Shown: in pieces, positions 4,831 through 12,640 of the stretch
Layout of the letters: each line of letters opens with the position of its first letter
Numbering within the stretch: position 1 is the first letter of the stretch
Origin: DASRVA01 sp050732935
Lineage (GTDB): Bacteria; Gemmatimonadota; Gemmatimonadetes; JACCXV01; JAHWKZ01
DNA: 12,640 nt
Direction: 5' to 3'
NCBI GenBank assembly: GCA_050732935.1
Contig: JBOHRW010000071.1
Coordinates: 1 to 12,640, forward strand
Notes under the pieces: model-generated
What the model saw: only the letters and a program-made list of their open reading frames with translations
What the model was told of the DNA's origin: nothing
Databases searched by the model: none
Program-made: the position numbers and the translations under genes

Positions 4831-7443
4831 GTGGAGATCCTGACCGAACGTTCCGATCTTTCATCCCCCTCCCAGCGCCCCCGCGCGGCAGGGAAGTTCC
4901 TCTATGCCGGCGGGGAGAAGCTCTTCATCCGCGGCACCACCTACGGGACCTTCCGGCCGGACGAGAACGGCCGCGACTTCCCACCGCCGGACATCGTCGA
5001 GCGCGACTTCCGCGACATGGCCGACAATGGTTTCAATTGTATTCGGATCTATTCCATTCCGCCGACCTGGGTCCTCGATCTGGCCGCCCGGGCCGGACTG
5101 TGGGTGATGGTGGGCGTGCCCTGGGAACAGCACATCGTGTTCCTGGAGGACCGCCAGCGGGTCCGGGCGATCGGTGCGCGGGTCCGGGCCGGGGTCCGGG
5201 CCTGCGTGGGCCATCCCGCGGTGCTGGGCTACGCGATCGGCAACGAGATCCCGCCTTCCATCGTCCGCTGGGCGGGTCGCCGAAGGGTCGAGCGCCACAT
5301 CCGGCGGCTCTACGACATCGCCAAATCCGAGGATCCCGAGGCTCTCGTCACCTACGGGAATTTTCCGTCCACGGAATACCTGGATCTTCCGTTCCTGGAT
5401 CTGGTGTGCTTCAACGTCTACCTGGAACGGCCGGGCCAGCTCGAGGCCTACGTCGCGCGACTCCAGAACCTGGCCCGCGACCGGCCGTTGATCCTGGGCG
5501 AGCTCGGCCTGGACAGCCGTCGAAACGGCGAGCACGGGCAGGCCCGCTCGCTCCATCACCAGGTTCGGACTGCGTTCGCCTCGGGATGCGCCGGGGCGTT
5601 CATCTTCTCCTGGACCGACGAGTGGCACCGCGGCGGCCACGAGGTGCTCGACTGGGACTTCGGCTTGACCGACAGGAATCGCGTCGCCAAGCCGGCGCTG
5701 GGGGTCGTGAGGAAGGCGTTCAGCGAAGCGCCGTTCCCGTCCGAGTCCTCCTGGCCGGGCATCTCGGTCGTCGTCTGCGTGCACAACGGCGCGGCCACCC
5801 TGCCTGACTGTCTCGAGGGGCTGTCCCGGGTCGAGTATCCGGACCGCGAGATCATCGTCGTGGACGACGGATCCACCGACGGCTCGGCCGGGATCGCCGC
5901 CGACTTTCGCTGCCGGCTGATCCGCACGGAGAACCGTGGGCTGAGCTCGGCGCGCAACACGGGCCTGGAGGCGGCAACCGGCGAGATCGTGGCGTACCTG
6001 GACGCCGACGCCCGCCCCGACCCGCACTGGCTCCACTATCTGGTGGAAGCGATGCGCGACGGGGAGTACGTCGGGGTCGGCGGCCCCAACCTGGCCTGTC
6101 CCGAGGACGGTGAGATCGCCGCCTGTGTGGCCAACGCGCCCGGTGGACCCACCCACATCCTGCTCTCCGACCGTGAGGCGGAACATATCCCGGGCTGCAA
6201 CATGGCGTTCCGCAAATGGGCGCTCGAGGAGATCGGCGGGTTCGACCCGGCCTTTCGGGTCGCGGGCGACGACGTCGACGTGTGCTGGCGGCTCCAGGAG
6301 CGCGGCTGGAAGCTGGGGTACAGCCCGGCCGCCATGGTCTGGCATCACCAGCGCGACACGGTCGGCGCCTACTGGCGGCAGCAGTTCGGCTACGGTCGCG
6401 CCGAGGCGCTGCTCGAGGCGAAGTGGCCGGAGAAGTACAACACGGCCGGGCACGTCAGCTGGGGTGGGCGGATCTACGGCCACCCTTTGCTCGCCGCCCT
6501 GACCCACCCGAGCCGGGTCTATCACGGAACGTGGGGCACGGCGCCCTTTCAGCCACGGCTGTACGACAACGAGCCCGGGCTGATCGAATCGCTGGCCGCC
6601 GCACCCGAGTGGTATCTCGTGCTTCTCGGCCTCGGCTCGCTCTCGTTGCTCGGGCTGGTGTGGTCGCCGCTCCTGCTGATCCTGCCGCTCTTCCTGCTGG
6701 CCGCCGGAGCCTCCGTCTGGCGGGCGCTGCATGGCGCCGCGCTGGCCCGCTTCGGCCGGCCGGCCTCGAATCGTTGGACTTTGCTGCGGAAGCGCGGGCT
6801 GACGGCCCTGTTGTTCCTCCTGCAGCCCGCGGCACGCCTCGCGGGTCGTCTCTCCAGGGGCCTCACGCCATGGCGCTTCCGCGGCGCTTCCCGTTTCATG
6901 CCGCCCGGGCCGCGACGGATCAGCCTGTGGAGCGAGCGCTGGCGGGGCACCGCGGAGCGGCTCACGGGGCTGGAGCGGTCGCTCCGCGAAGCGCGCGCGG
7001 TCGTCCTCCGCGGTGGTCCCTTCGACCGCTGGGATCTCGAGGTGCGGGGCGGCACGTCGGGCGGTGTTCGCCTCCAGATGTGCGTGGAGGAGCACGGCGC
7101 CGGCCGCCAGCTCGTGCACTTCCGGCTCTGGCCCCGGGCCAGCCAGTTGGGGGCACCGTTGGCGGCGGTTCCGACCCTGCTCGCCCTTCTGGCGGCGCTG
7201 GACGGGGCATGGATCGCCGCCGGAGTGCTGGGCGCGATCGGCGGTTTCTTCCTGTTCCGTGTGATCGGGCAATGCGGAACCGCCATGACCGCGCTTCTCG
7301 ACAAGCTCCAGCGGCTGGATAGGGAGGAGCTCATGATGGTGAGCGGGGGCGAGCCGGCGCCGCGTGAGGAGCAGCCGGTGCGTGAGGAACGCCCGGCGCG
7401 GCGCGAGGACCAGCCGGCGCGGCGGGCCGAAGGAGTCAGCTAA
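4831..7443 (+). CDS. Glycoside hydrolase (clan A TIM barrel)-GT2 glycosyltransferase fusion, membrane-anchored
   Basis: The product is 870 aa from the GTG at 4831, preceded by AGGCGG; a TTG at 4789 would add 14 residues. Residues 20-300 form a (beta/alpha)8 glycosidase resembling GH2/GH5. They start at KLFIRGTTYGTFRPDENG, with the acid/base E139 in AIGNEIP, the nucleophile candidate E224 in ILGELGLD, and FSWTDEW. Residues 310-540 are a GT-A fold GT2 enzyme: SVVVCVHNG (312-320), VVDDGSTDG (343-351), LDADARPDP (390-398), GDDVDVCWRLQERG (479-492) and YWRQQFGYGR (514-523). Two hydrophobic blocks, about 595-630 and 777-813, should anchor it in the inner membrane. The tail is charged and repetitive. 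The gene starts a packed operon with an ABC exporter, 2 nt from its ATG, which suggests a role in glycan assembly or trimming before export. Sugar specificity and whether the GH domain hydrolyses or transglycosylates are unknown. Confidence 0.88.
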   Translation: MEILTERSDLSSPSQRPRAAGKFLYAGGEKLFIRGTTYGTFRPDENGRDFPPPDIVERDFRDMADNGFNCIRIYSIPPTWVLDLAARAGLWVMVGVPWEQHIVFLEDRQRVRAIGARVRAGVRACVGHPAVLGYAIGNEIPPSIVRWAGRRRVERHIRRLYDIAKSEDPEALVTYGNFPSTEYLDLPFLDLVCFNVYLERPGQLEAYVARLQNLARDRPLILGELGLDSRRNGEHGQARSLHHQVRTAFASGCAGAFIFSWTDEWHRGGHEVLDWDFGLTDRNRVAKPALGVVRKAFSEAPFPSESSWPGISVVVCVHNGAATLPDCLEGLSRVEYPDREIIVVDDGSTDGSAGIAADFRCRLIRTENRGLSSARNTGLEAATGEIVAYLDADARPDPHWLHYLVEAMRDGEYVGVGGPNLACPEDGEIAACVANAPGGPTHILLSDREAEHIPGCNMAFRKWALEEIGGFDPAFRVAGDDVDVCWRLQERGWKLGYSPAAMVWHHQRDTVGAYWRQQFGYGRAEALLEAKWPEKYNTAGHVSWGGRIYGHPLLAALTHPSRVYHGTWGTAPFQPRLYDNEPGLIESLAAAPEWYLVLLGLGSLSLLGLVWSPLLLILPLFLLAAGASVWRALHGAALARFGRPASNRWTLLRKRGLTALLFLLQPAARLAGRLSRGLTPWRFRGASRFMPPGPRRISLWSERWRGTAERLTGLERSLREARAVVLRGGPFDRWDLEVRGGTSGGVRLQMCVEEHGAGRQLVHFRLWPRASQLGAPLAAVPTLLALLAALDGAWIAAGVLGAIGGFFLFRVIGQCGTAMTALLDKLQRLDREELMMVSGGEPAPREEQPVREERPARREDQPARRAEGVS
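7354..7425 (+). repeat. Degenerate tandem repeat encoding charged Pro-Arg-Glu tail
   Basis: The last part of the GH-GT gene encodes three to four degenerate copies of a 6-7-residue unit (PAPREEQ, PVREER, PARREDQ, PARR). The DNA copies are similar but not identical, so this is an old or selected repeat. The tail would be flexible and zwitterionic, near the membrane. Confidence 0.6.
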
Positions 7444-7445
7444 CC

Positions 7446-9344
7446 ATGGGCTACTTCCTCCGCGTCCTCAAGTACGCCAACCCTTTCTGGCGATCCGCCG
7501 CGGTCACGATCGTCATGACCATCCTGATCGCGGGGCTCGGCCTCCTCGGGCCGTGGCCGCTCAAGATCCTCTTCGACAGCGTGCTGGGGAACCATCCCGT
7601 GCCCGAGGTCGTCGAGCCTCTGCTGGCGCCGTTCTCCGACGACCGCTTCATGCTTCTCGTCGTGGTCGTCCTCGCCGGTTTCGCCCTCACCGCCCTCGAA
7701 AACGGCCTCAAGGTGTTGAACAGTTCCGTGGAGACCCGGCTCGAGCAGGGGATGGTGCTCAACTTCCGGAGCGATCTCTTCCAGCACGCCCAGCGCCTCT
7801 CGCTGGCCTATCATGAGAACCGCCGCGCGGGCGGGCTGATCTACGCGATCAACTTCCAGGCCAACAGCGCGGCCGGGCTGGTCATGACCGTTCTGCCTCT
7901 GCTCCTGAGCGTGCTCACCCTGGTGGGAATGTTCTGGATCACCTTCACGATCAACGCCCAGCTCGCGCTTCTCTCGCTCGTGATCATCCCCTTCCTGTAC
8001 TACTCGGTGGGCTACTACATGACCCACATCCAGGACCGCCTGCGGAAGGTGAAGGCGATGGAAGGGGAGTCGCTCTCGATCGTCCACGAGGCGGTTTCGA
8101 TGATGAAGGTGATCGTGGCGTTCGGCCGGGAGAAGTTCGAGCACCACAAGTTCCGAAAGCAGGGGGAGCAGGCGGTCAACGAGCGAGTCAAGGTCACCGT
8201 CCGCCAGACCGGCTTCTCGCTGTTCGTGAACACCACCACGGCGGCCGGGACCGCGCTCGTCCTCGGCTTCGGGGTCTATCAGATCCTGCAGGGCCGGATG
8301 ACGGGCGGCGACTTGCTGGTCGTGCTGTCGTACGTGGGGTCGATGTACGCGCCGCTCGAGGCGATCTCGACGACGGTCGGCTCGTTCTCGGACCGCTTCA
8401 TGAGCCTGGAGATCGCGTTCAACCTCCTGGATACCGAGCCCGACATCAAGGACGCGCTCGACGCGGTCCCGATCGAGAGCGCGCGCGGCCATGTGGCCTT
8501 CGAGGACGTGCACTTCAGCTATGAAGGGCGGAAGGAAACGCTGTCGGAGGTCTCCTTCGAGGCCCTGCCGGGTCAGGTCGTGGGGATCGTCGGCCAGACG
8601 GGAGCCGGGAAGTCGACCCTCGTAAGCCTGATACCGCGGTTCTACGATGTGAAGGACGGTCGGGTTCTCGTAGACGGGCGCGATGTCCGGAAGGTCACCC
8701 TGGAATCCCTGCGCGAGCAGATCAGCATCGTGCTCCAGGATCCGCTCCTCTTCTCGGGGACCATCGAGGACAACATCCGCTACGCTCGCTTCGAGGCGAC
8801 CGACGAGGAGATCGTCGAGGCGGCCAAGGCGGCCAACGCTCACGACTTCATCATGCGTCTCCCACAAAAGTACAAAACGAACCTCGGGGAGCGTGGGGCC
8901 CGGCTCTCGGGCGGCGAGCGGCAACGGATCTCGGTGGCGCGGGCATTCCTCAAGGACGCCCCGATCCTCGTCCTGGACGAGCCGACCTCCTCGATCGATT
9001 CGAAGACGGAGGAAGTCATCCTGGATGCGCTCGAGAGGCTCATGCAGGGTCGCACGACGTTCATGATCGCGCACCGGCTCTCCACCATCCGGAACCCCGA
9101 TTTCATCCTCGTGATGGATCAGGGTCGGATCGTGGCGCGCGGCTCGCACGAGGAGCTGATGGAGCAGGACGGGCTCTACCGGCAGCTCTGGCAGATCCAG
9201 ATGGGGCGACCGGAGGGGAAGGTGGAGGGTGGAACCGGTATGCCAGCAGCCGTGACGGCTGGACAGCATGGAACCGCGACAAGCGAGCAGGGAGCCGCGG
9301 GGCAGAGCACCGCACTTCAGAAGATCCAGGGAGGAAAGGCGTGA
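7446..9344 (+). CDS. ABC exporter, fused TMD-NBD (MsbA/PglK type)
   Basis: The product is 632 aa. The ATG is preceded by AAGGAG at 7429-7434 and lies 2 nt after the GH-GT stop. Residues 1-320 contain about six membrane segments (hydrophobic stretches near 18-40, 68-85, 145-167, 172-192, 255-280, 288-305) of the type IV exporter fold. Residues 345-585 are the nucleotide-binding domain: Walker A GQTGAGKS (383-390), Q-loop Q431 in VLQDP, signature LSGGERQR (487-494), Walker B ILVLDEP (507-513) and switch H543 in IAHRLS. All catalytic elements are intact. The protein works as a homodimer in the inner membrane. In this context it probably flips a lipid-linked oligosaccharide made by the flanking GT2 enzymes, as PglK and MsbA do for their lipids. 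The last ~45 residues are a low-complexity Gly/Ala/Gln extension not needed for the fold. A peptide or drug exporter is less likely given the neighbours. Confidence 0.92.
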   Translation: MGYFLRVLKYANPFWRSAAVTIVMTILIAGLGLLGPWPLKILFDSVLGNHPVPEVVEPLLAPFSDDRFMLLVVVVLAGFALTALENGLKVLNSSVETRLEQGMVLNFRSDLFQHAQRLSLAYHENRRAGGLIYAINFQANSAAGLVMTVLPLLLSVLTLVGMFWITFTINAQLALLSLVIIPFLYYSVGYYMTHIQDRLRKVKAMEGESLSIVHEAVSMMKVIVAFGREKFEHHKFRKQGEQAVNERVKVTVRQTGFSLFVNTTTAAGTALVLGFGVYQILQGRMTGGDLLVVLSYVGSMYAPLEAISTTVGSFSDRFMSLEIAFNLLDTEPDIKDALDAVPIESARGHVAFEDVHFSYEGRKETLSEVSFEALPGQVVGIVGQTGAGKSTLVSLIPRFYDVKDGRVLVDGRDVRKVTLESLREQISIVLQDPLLFSGTIEDNIRYARFEATDEEIVEAAKAANAHDFIMRLPQKYKTNLGERGARLSGGERQRISVARAFLKDAPILVLDEPTSSIDSKTEEVILDALERLMQGRTTFMIAHRLSTIRNPDFILVMDQGRIVARGSHEELMEQDGLYRQLWQIQMGRPEGKVEGGTGMPAAVTAGQHGTATSEQGAAGQSTALQKIQGGKA

Positions 9345-10099
9345 AGACTCTCAAGTCATACAGCCAACCGGGCGAAGTTCGAACGATCGAGAGGGTACCG
9401 GGTCAGCAGGGTATGCCCAGGGACTCGGATGCTCGGATCACCAGCGAGGTATTGAGCGATCTCGAGAAGAAGATCGGTGATATCCAAGCGAAGTTGGAGC
9501 TTCTTGAATCGACGATGACCTCGGCGCAGGAACAACTCCGTGACCTGGTATGGCAGACCCGCGAGCAGTTGTTGCGACGCAGCGACGAGATCCAGGCGAC
9601 GATTTACGAGCTTGGTGCCGATCGGGCCGGTTCGGTGGCCTCAGCACCCGCTTCCCAGGGCGTAGCCGAGGGGATGGCGTCGTTCTCTCCCAAACCTCCC
9701 GGATACACACATCTCCTCGATCGGATACGAAATCTCGTTGCGGCGACGGTACCGTCCGGAGCCACCATAATCGTCAGCAGTCGAGGCGACGAACGACTGC
9801 TCGAGTTCGACGGTGCTCATGGATGGCACTTCCCTCAAACCAACGAGGGGGTCTACGCCGGACACCATCCGCGCGACAGCGAGGCGGCCATCCAGCACCT
9901 CGAAGAACTCAGATTGCGTGGGGCCGACTACTTGCTCATTCCGGTGACCGCCAACTGGTGGCTCGATTTCTATCGTGAGTTTCGGGACCATCTGGAACGC
10001 CATTGCTCAGTCGTGGTGCGCGAACCGGACACGTGCGTGCTCTACCGCCTGGGCGGCAGCCGGCGGAAGCCCAGAAAGAGAGCGAACCGAGGTGCCTGA
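9341..10099 (+). CDS. Coiled-coil protein with recurrent HFPQ...YAGHHP...WWLDFY domain
   Basis: The product is 252 aa. The GTG start overlaps the ABC gene stop by 4 nt and has a strong GGGAGG ribosome site just upstream. Residues 34-92 are a heptad-like coiled coil (DLEKKIGDIQAKLELLEST). Residues 93-120 are a Pro/Ala/Ser linker. Residues 122-236 form a compact alpha/beta domain with IIVSSRGDERLLEFDG, GWHFPQTNEGVYAGHHP, GADYLLIPVTANWWLDFY and VVREPDTCVLYRL. I have seen this domain next to glycosyltransferases in surface-polysaccharide clusters, sometimes fused to them, but know of no assigned biochemical role. The C-terminus is highly basic (RRKPRKR). No signal peptide is present, so it is cytoplasmic. 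A scaffold or accessory role for the GT complex is possible. It overlaps the next gene by 8 nt. Confidence 0.8.
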   Translation: MKTLKSYSQPGEVRTIERVPGQQGMPRDSDARITSEVLSDLEKKIGDIQAKLELLESTMTSAQEQLRDLVWQTREQLLRRSDEIQATIYELGADRAGSVASAPASQGVAEGMASFSPKPPGYTHLLDRIRNLVAATVPSGATIIVSSRGDERLLEFDGAHGWHFPQTNEGVYAGHHPRDSEAAIQHLEELRLRGADYLLIPVTANWWLDFYREFRDHLERHCSVVVREPDTCVLYRLGGSRRKPRKRANRGA

Positions 10100-12640
10100 G
10101 ATCATCGGAAGCGACGGCGATGTCATGGGGTCACAGACTTCAAGCCGCCGAACGATCGACGGTCTTCGTGCCCACCTGGACACGGCGCTTCCTACCGTCC
10201 TCCCGGTAGGAGAAGGGTCGGTCCTGTGCCTTGCGGGCTGGTGTTATCACCCGATAAGAAGGGTCGTCAGGCTCACAATCCGGGCCAACGACCTGGAGCA
10301 GCAGGTCAATGACTATGGAATTGCTCGACCGGACGTTTCCAAGGCCCAGAGTACGACCGAAGATCCCCATCGCCACGGCCATTCGAGCGGCTTCAGCGCG
10401 ATCATTCCATTCCCAACCGGAACGAGAGGTCGCGTCGAGCTCTCCGTTACGGCCGACCTCGAGGGTGGATACCAGGCGATGTTGTGGCTTGGAGCCGTCG
10501 AGGCGACCGAGCAGATGGAGAATCCTTCCTGGCTGCTTCCTTCACTGCGGCGATCCGAAGGGCTCAGCGATTCGACCGTCGCGATCTGCATGGCGACGCA
10601 CGATCCCGAGATCTCCCTCTTCATCCGTCAGATCGAGTCGCTAATGGCACAGAGCCACGAGGACTGGATCTGCATCATCAGCGACGACTGCTCGCCTCCC
10701 GAGAAGTACTTCCATCTTCGAGAGATCGTCTCGCAGGACAACCGGTTCTACACCTCCCGGTCTTCGCGGCGGCTCGGAGTCTATCGGAACTTCGAGCGGG
10801 TTCTTTCTCTCGTGCCGGCGCAGTGTGGCTTCGTCTCTCTCTCCGATCAGGACGACCGATGGCACGCGCATAAGCTCGAGACGCTCCTTTCGCGCCTCAA
10901 CGATGAATCCACGTCGCTCGTCTTCAGCGACATGAATGTCGTTGACAGGGACGGGGGTATCATATCCCCATCGTTTTGGACTCACAGGCGCAACAACTAC
11001 GAGGACCTCGCATCGCTGGTTCTCGCGAATACGGTTACCGGAGCAGCCTCGTTATTCAGGCGCGATCTCCTTGATCTCGCGCTGCCCTTCCCGATGCAGG
11101 TTGGGGGCTCATTGCATGACCACTGGATCGCCTGTGTTGCACTCACGCTTGGACGGATCAAGTACATCGACGAGCCGCTGCATGACTACGTGCAGCATGG
11201 CGAGAACGTGCTCGGGCACTTCGCTCCTCACCGAAACGGGAAGCGTTCAGAAGTCTTGCGCTTTCTCCGTGCCGTTCCCGGAGCCCGAAGTGGCCGTCTC
11301 GCTCGCACTGCCCGTTGGGAGGCGATCTATTTCAACGACCTCATTCGGCTGAAGCTGATCGCCAAGACACTCGAGCTCCGATGCGGAATGGTCAATGGCG
11401 ACAAGAGCCGAGCGCTGCGTCGGCTGGCCCGGCTGGACGAGTCCGCTTCTGGAGCTGCGTGGCTCGTCGCAAGGAGCCTCCGGCGTCGGTACAGACTGAC
11501 CACTCTCGGAGCGGAGGATCGCCTGGCCGGGGCGCTCCTCTGGCGACGCTTGCTGCAGGCCAGTGTGCCCGACGCCCGTGGGATGGATTTCCGCGACGCG
11601 TCCCACCTCCCCGCGAGTGACGCCGAACCAGGGGCGAGCGAGACCGCCGCCTGGCGGCGCGATGCCCGAATCGAGCATCTCCAAGCACAAAAGGAAGTTC
11701 TGGAAGCCGACATTACCTCGCTTCAGGAGGGACTCTCCGCGAAACGGGCCGAACTGGCGGCCAACGAGACGGCGGTCTCCGAGCTGCGAAACGAGATCGC
11801 CGCAATCCGTGAGAGCGAAAGCCGTCGTCGCCTCTCGCGGATCCGTGGAGTCGTCACTCGACTGCGTCGAGCTCGTCTCTACATAGGATGTCCCGTCGAA
11901 GCCCGACCGGGTGCCGGGCTCAATGCCATTGCTACAGATGGGCGGGTCACGAACTGGACGTTGACCGACGAGGATCCCCAATTCGATCTAATCTGGTCGA
12001 GGCCCCATCGACTGCCTCCTGGCCGCTACCGCCTGACTCTGGAGATGCCGGACGGAGGGGAAGACCTCGTCCTGCCGCGGCTCTATGTGGACAGCGGCAC
12101 CGGGATGAGCGAGGAAGACCGGATCGATCTCCACTTCGAGATGGCTGGCGACGGGAAGATCGCGGCTCAACTCGAATTGCCCAGCGGGGCTGTCGGGTTG
12201 CGCTTCGACCCCAGCGTCACCCCAGGCAAGCTATTTCTCGGCCGAATCCGGATCCGCAAAGTTGGCCGGTTGGAACGAAATGGAGGCTTGGCGAGTGGCG
12301 CGCATGGAGTGGCGGCTAATCTCCCCGCAGCGGAGATCGCCAGGCCCGCCGAATACCGGTCGTGGATCGAGCAGCACGATTGGCTTACTGAAGCCAAGCT
12401 CGCGGCGCTGCGCCGTCGACTAGAAGGGCTCGACGATCCACTGCTCATCTCCGTCGTCATGCCCGTCTACAATACCCCAGAGGATCTGCTCCGTGAGGCT
12501 ATCGAGAGCGTGCGCGCCCAGGTCTACGATCGCTGGGAGCTTTGTATCGCGGACGATTGCTCCACGGAGAGGCATGTCCGGAGGATACTGGAGGAATACT
12601 CTAGGGACGATCCGCGCATCAAGGTTGTGTACCGGGACGA
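10092..12640 (+). CDS. Large multi-domain GT2 glycosyltransferase with two GT domains (3' end outside window)
   Basis: One frame is open from the GTG at 10092 to the window edge: 849 codons without a stop. An ATG at 10125 is an alternative start. Residues 38-137 are a beta-rich module with LCLAGWCYHP, ARPDV and SGFSAIIPF. Residues 162-395 are a first GT2 domain: VAICMATHDPE, IISDDCSPP (196-203), the SDQDD metal motif (251-255), FSDMNVVDRDG, NTVTGAASLFRRDLL and LHDHW (341-345). This resembles GT2 enzymes of O-antigen/rhamnan pathways. Residues 525-590 are a coiled coil. Residues 597-725 form a second beta-sandwich-like module ending in FDPSVTPGKLFLGRIRIRKV. A second GT2 domain begins at about 785 (LISVVMPVYNTPEDLL, IADDCSTE) and is cut by the edge. 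Such proteins add two sugars or alternate linkages in polymer synthesis; that is inferred from domain count. It is translationally coupled to the upstream gene by an 8-nt overlap. Confidence 0.87.
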   Translation, partial: MPEIIGSDGDVMGSQTSSRRTIDGLRAHLDTALPTVLPVGEGSVLCLAGWCYHPIRRVVRLTIRANDLEQQVNDYGIARPDVSKAQSTTEDPHRHGHSSGFSAIIPFPTGTRGRVELSVTADLEGGYQAMLWLGAVEATEQMENPSWLLPSLRRSEGLSDSTVAICMATHDPEISLFIRQIESLMAQSHEDWICIISDDCSPPEKYFHLREIVSQDNRFYTSRSSRRLGVYRNFERVLSLVPAQCGFVSLSDQDDRWHAHKLETLLSRLNDESTSLVFSDMNVVDRDGGIISPSFWTHRRNNYEDLASLVLANTVTGAASLFRRDLLDLALPFPMQVGGSLHDHWIACVALTLGRIKYIDEPLHDYVQHGENVLGHFAPHRNGKRSEVLRFLRAVPGARSGRLARTARWEAIYFNDLIRLKLIAKTLELRCGMVNGDKSRALRRLARLDESASGAAWLVARSLRRRYRLTTLGAEDRLAGALLWRRLLQASVPDARGMDFRDASHLPASDAEPGASETAAWRRDARIEHLQAQKEVLEADITSLQEGLSAKRAELAANETAVSELRNEIAAIRESESRRRLSRIRGVVTRLRRARLYIGCPVEARPGAGLNAIATDGRVTNWTLTDEDPQFDLIWSRPHRLPPGRYRLTLEMPDGGEDLVLPRLYVDSGTGMSEEDRIDLHFEMAGDGKIAAQLELPSGAVGLRFDPSVTPGKLFLGRIRIRKVGRLERNGGLASGAHGVAANLPAAEIARPAEYRSWIEQHDWLTEAKLAALRRRLEGLDDPLLISVVMPVYNTPEDLLREAIESVRAQVYDRWELCIADDCSTERHVRRILEEYSRDDPRIKVVYRD

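Noticed and set aside
4689..5807. Plus-strand 372-codon frame overlapping the GH domain
   Set aside because: Arg/Pro/Gly-rich alternative frame of the GH-GT gene, without any recognisable domain.
4861..7272. Very long minus-strand open frame (803 codons) opposite the GH-GT gene
   Set aside because: High-GC shadow of the plus-strand gene. Its translation is Pro/Arg/Gly/Glu-rich without domains, while the plus frame has clear GH and GT2 motifs.
7440..9269. Minus-strand open frame of 609 codons opposite the ABC exporter
   Set aside because: The translation is low-complexity His/Asp/Arg/Glu-rich with no motif. The plus strand has all ABC motifs in order.
11247..11981. Minus-strand 244-codon frame and plus-strand frames inside the last gene
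   Set aside because: They are shadows of the 849-codon GT2 frame, which is continuous and has motifs throughout.
1..12640. CRISPR array, tRNA or rRNA genes
   Set aside because: No regularly spaced direct repeats, no cloverleaf-like segment with a CCA-adjacent acceptor, and no rRNA signature were seen on either strand.

Overview
The window reads as chromosomal DNA of a high-GC Gram-negative-type bacterium. I cannot name the phylum. The right two thirds is GC-rich with strong third-position G/C preference, and the cluster type (GH-GT fusion, ABC exporter, multi-domain GT2 proteins) is one I associate with environmental lineages and metagenome-assembled genomes. That is an impression, not a phylogenetic result.

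Region 1 (1-945) is a nest of insertion sequences on the minus strand. An ISAzo13-type transposase runs off the left edge. It abuts an IS1-like transposase that has lost its C-terminal third, including the third catalytic acidic residue. A clear promoter sits over the start of the IS1-like gene and predicts an almost leaderless mRNA.

Region 2 (947-4297) is an accessory or defence-like stretch, visibly more AT-rich at its left end. It holds an unrecognised 284-aa protein overlapping a PIN-domain ribonuclease gene, which may form a toxin-antitoxin-like or defence pair. Next come a small basic protein on the opposite strand with its own leaderless-type promoter, and a beta-class DNA methyltransferase fused to an Mrr-like PD-(D/E)XK domain.

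Region 3 (4298-4830) has no convincing gene. On the minus strand it folds into a dense set of nested hairpins beginning with a GUGCG-type 5' end. It may be a truncated group II intron domain I or another structured RNA.

Region 4 (4831-12640) is one tightly packed plus-strand operon for making and exporting a surface polysaccharide. In order it encodes a glycoside hydrolase-GT2 fusion with membrane segments, an MsbA/PglK-type ABC exporter (2-nt gap), a coiled-coil protein with a recurrent but uncharacterised domain (4-nt overlap), and a very large protein with two GT2 domains separated by a coiled coil and a beta-rich module (8-nt overlap), which is cut by the window edge. A reasonable reading is that the GT2 domains assemble a glycan on a lipid carrier, the ABC exporter flips it, and the GH domain trims or transfers it. 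The polymer itself cannot be deduced.
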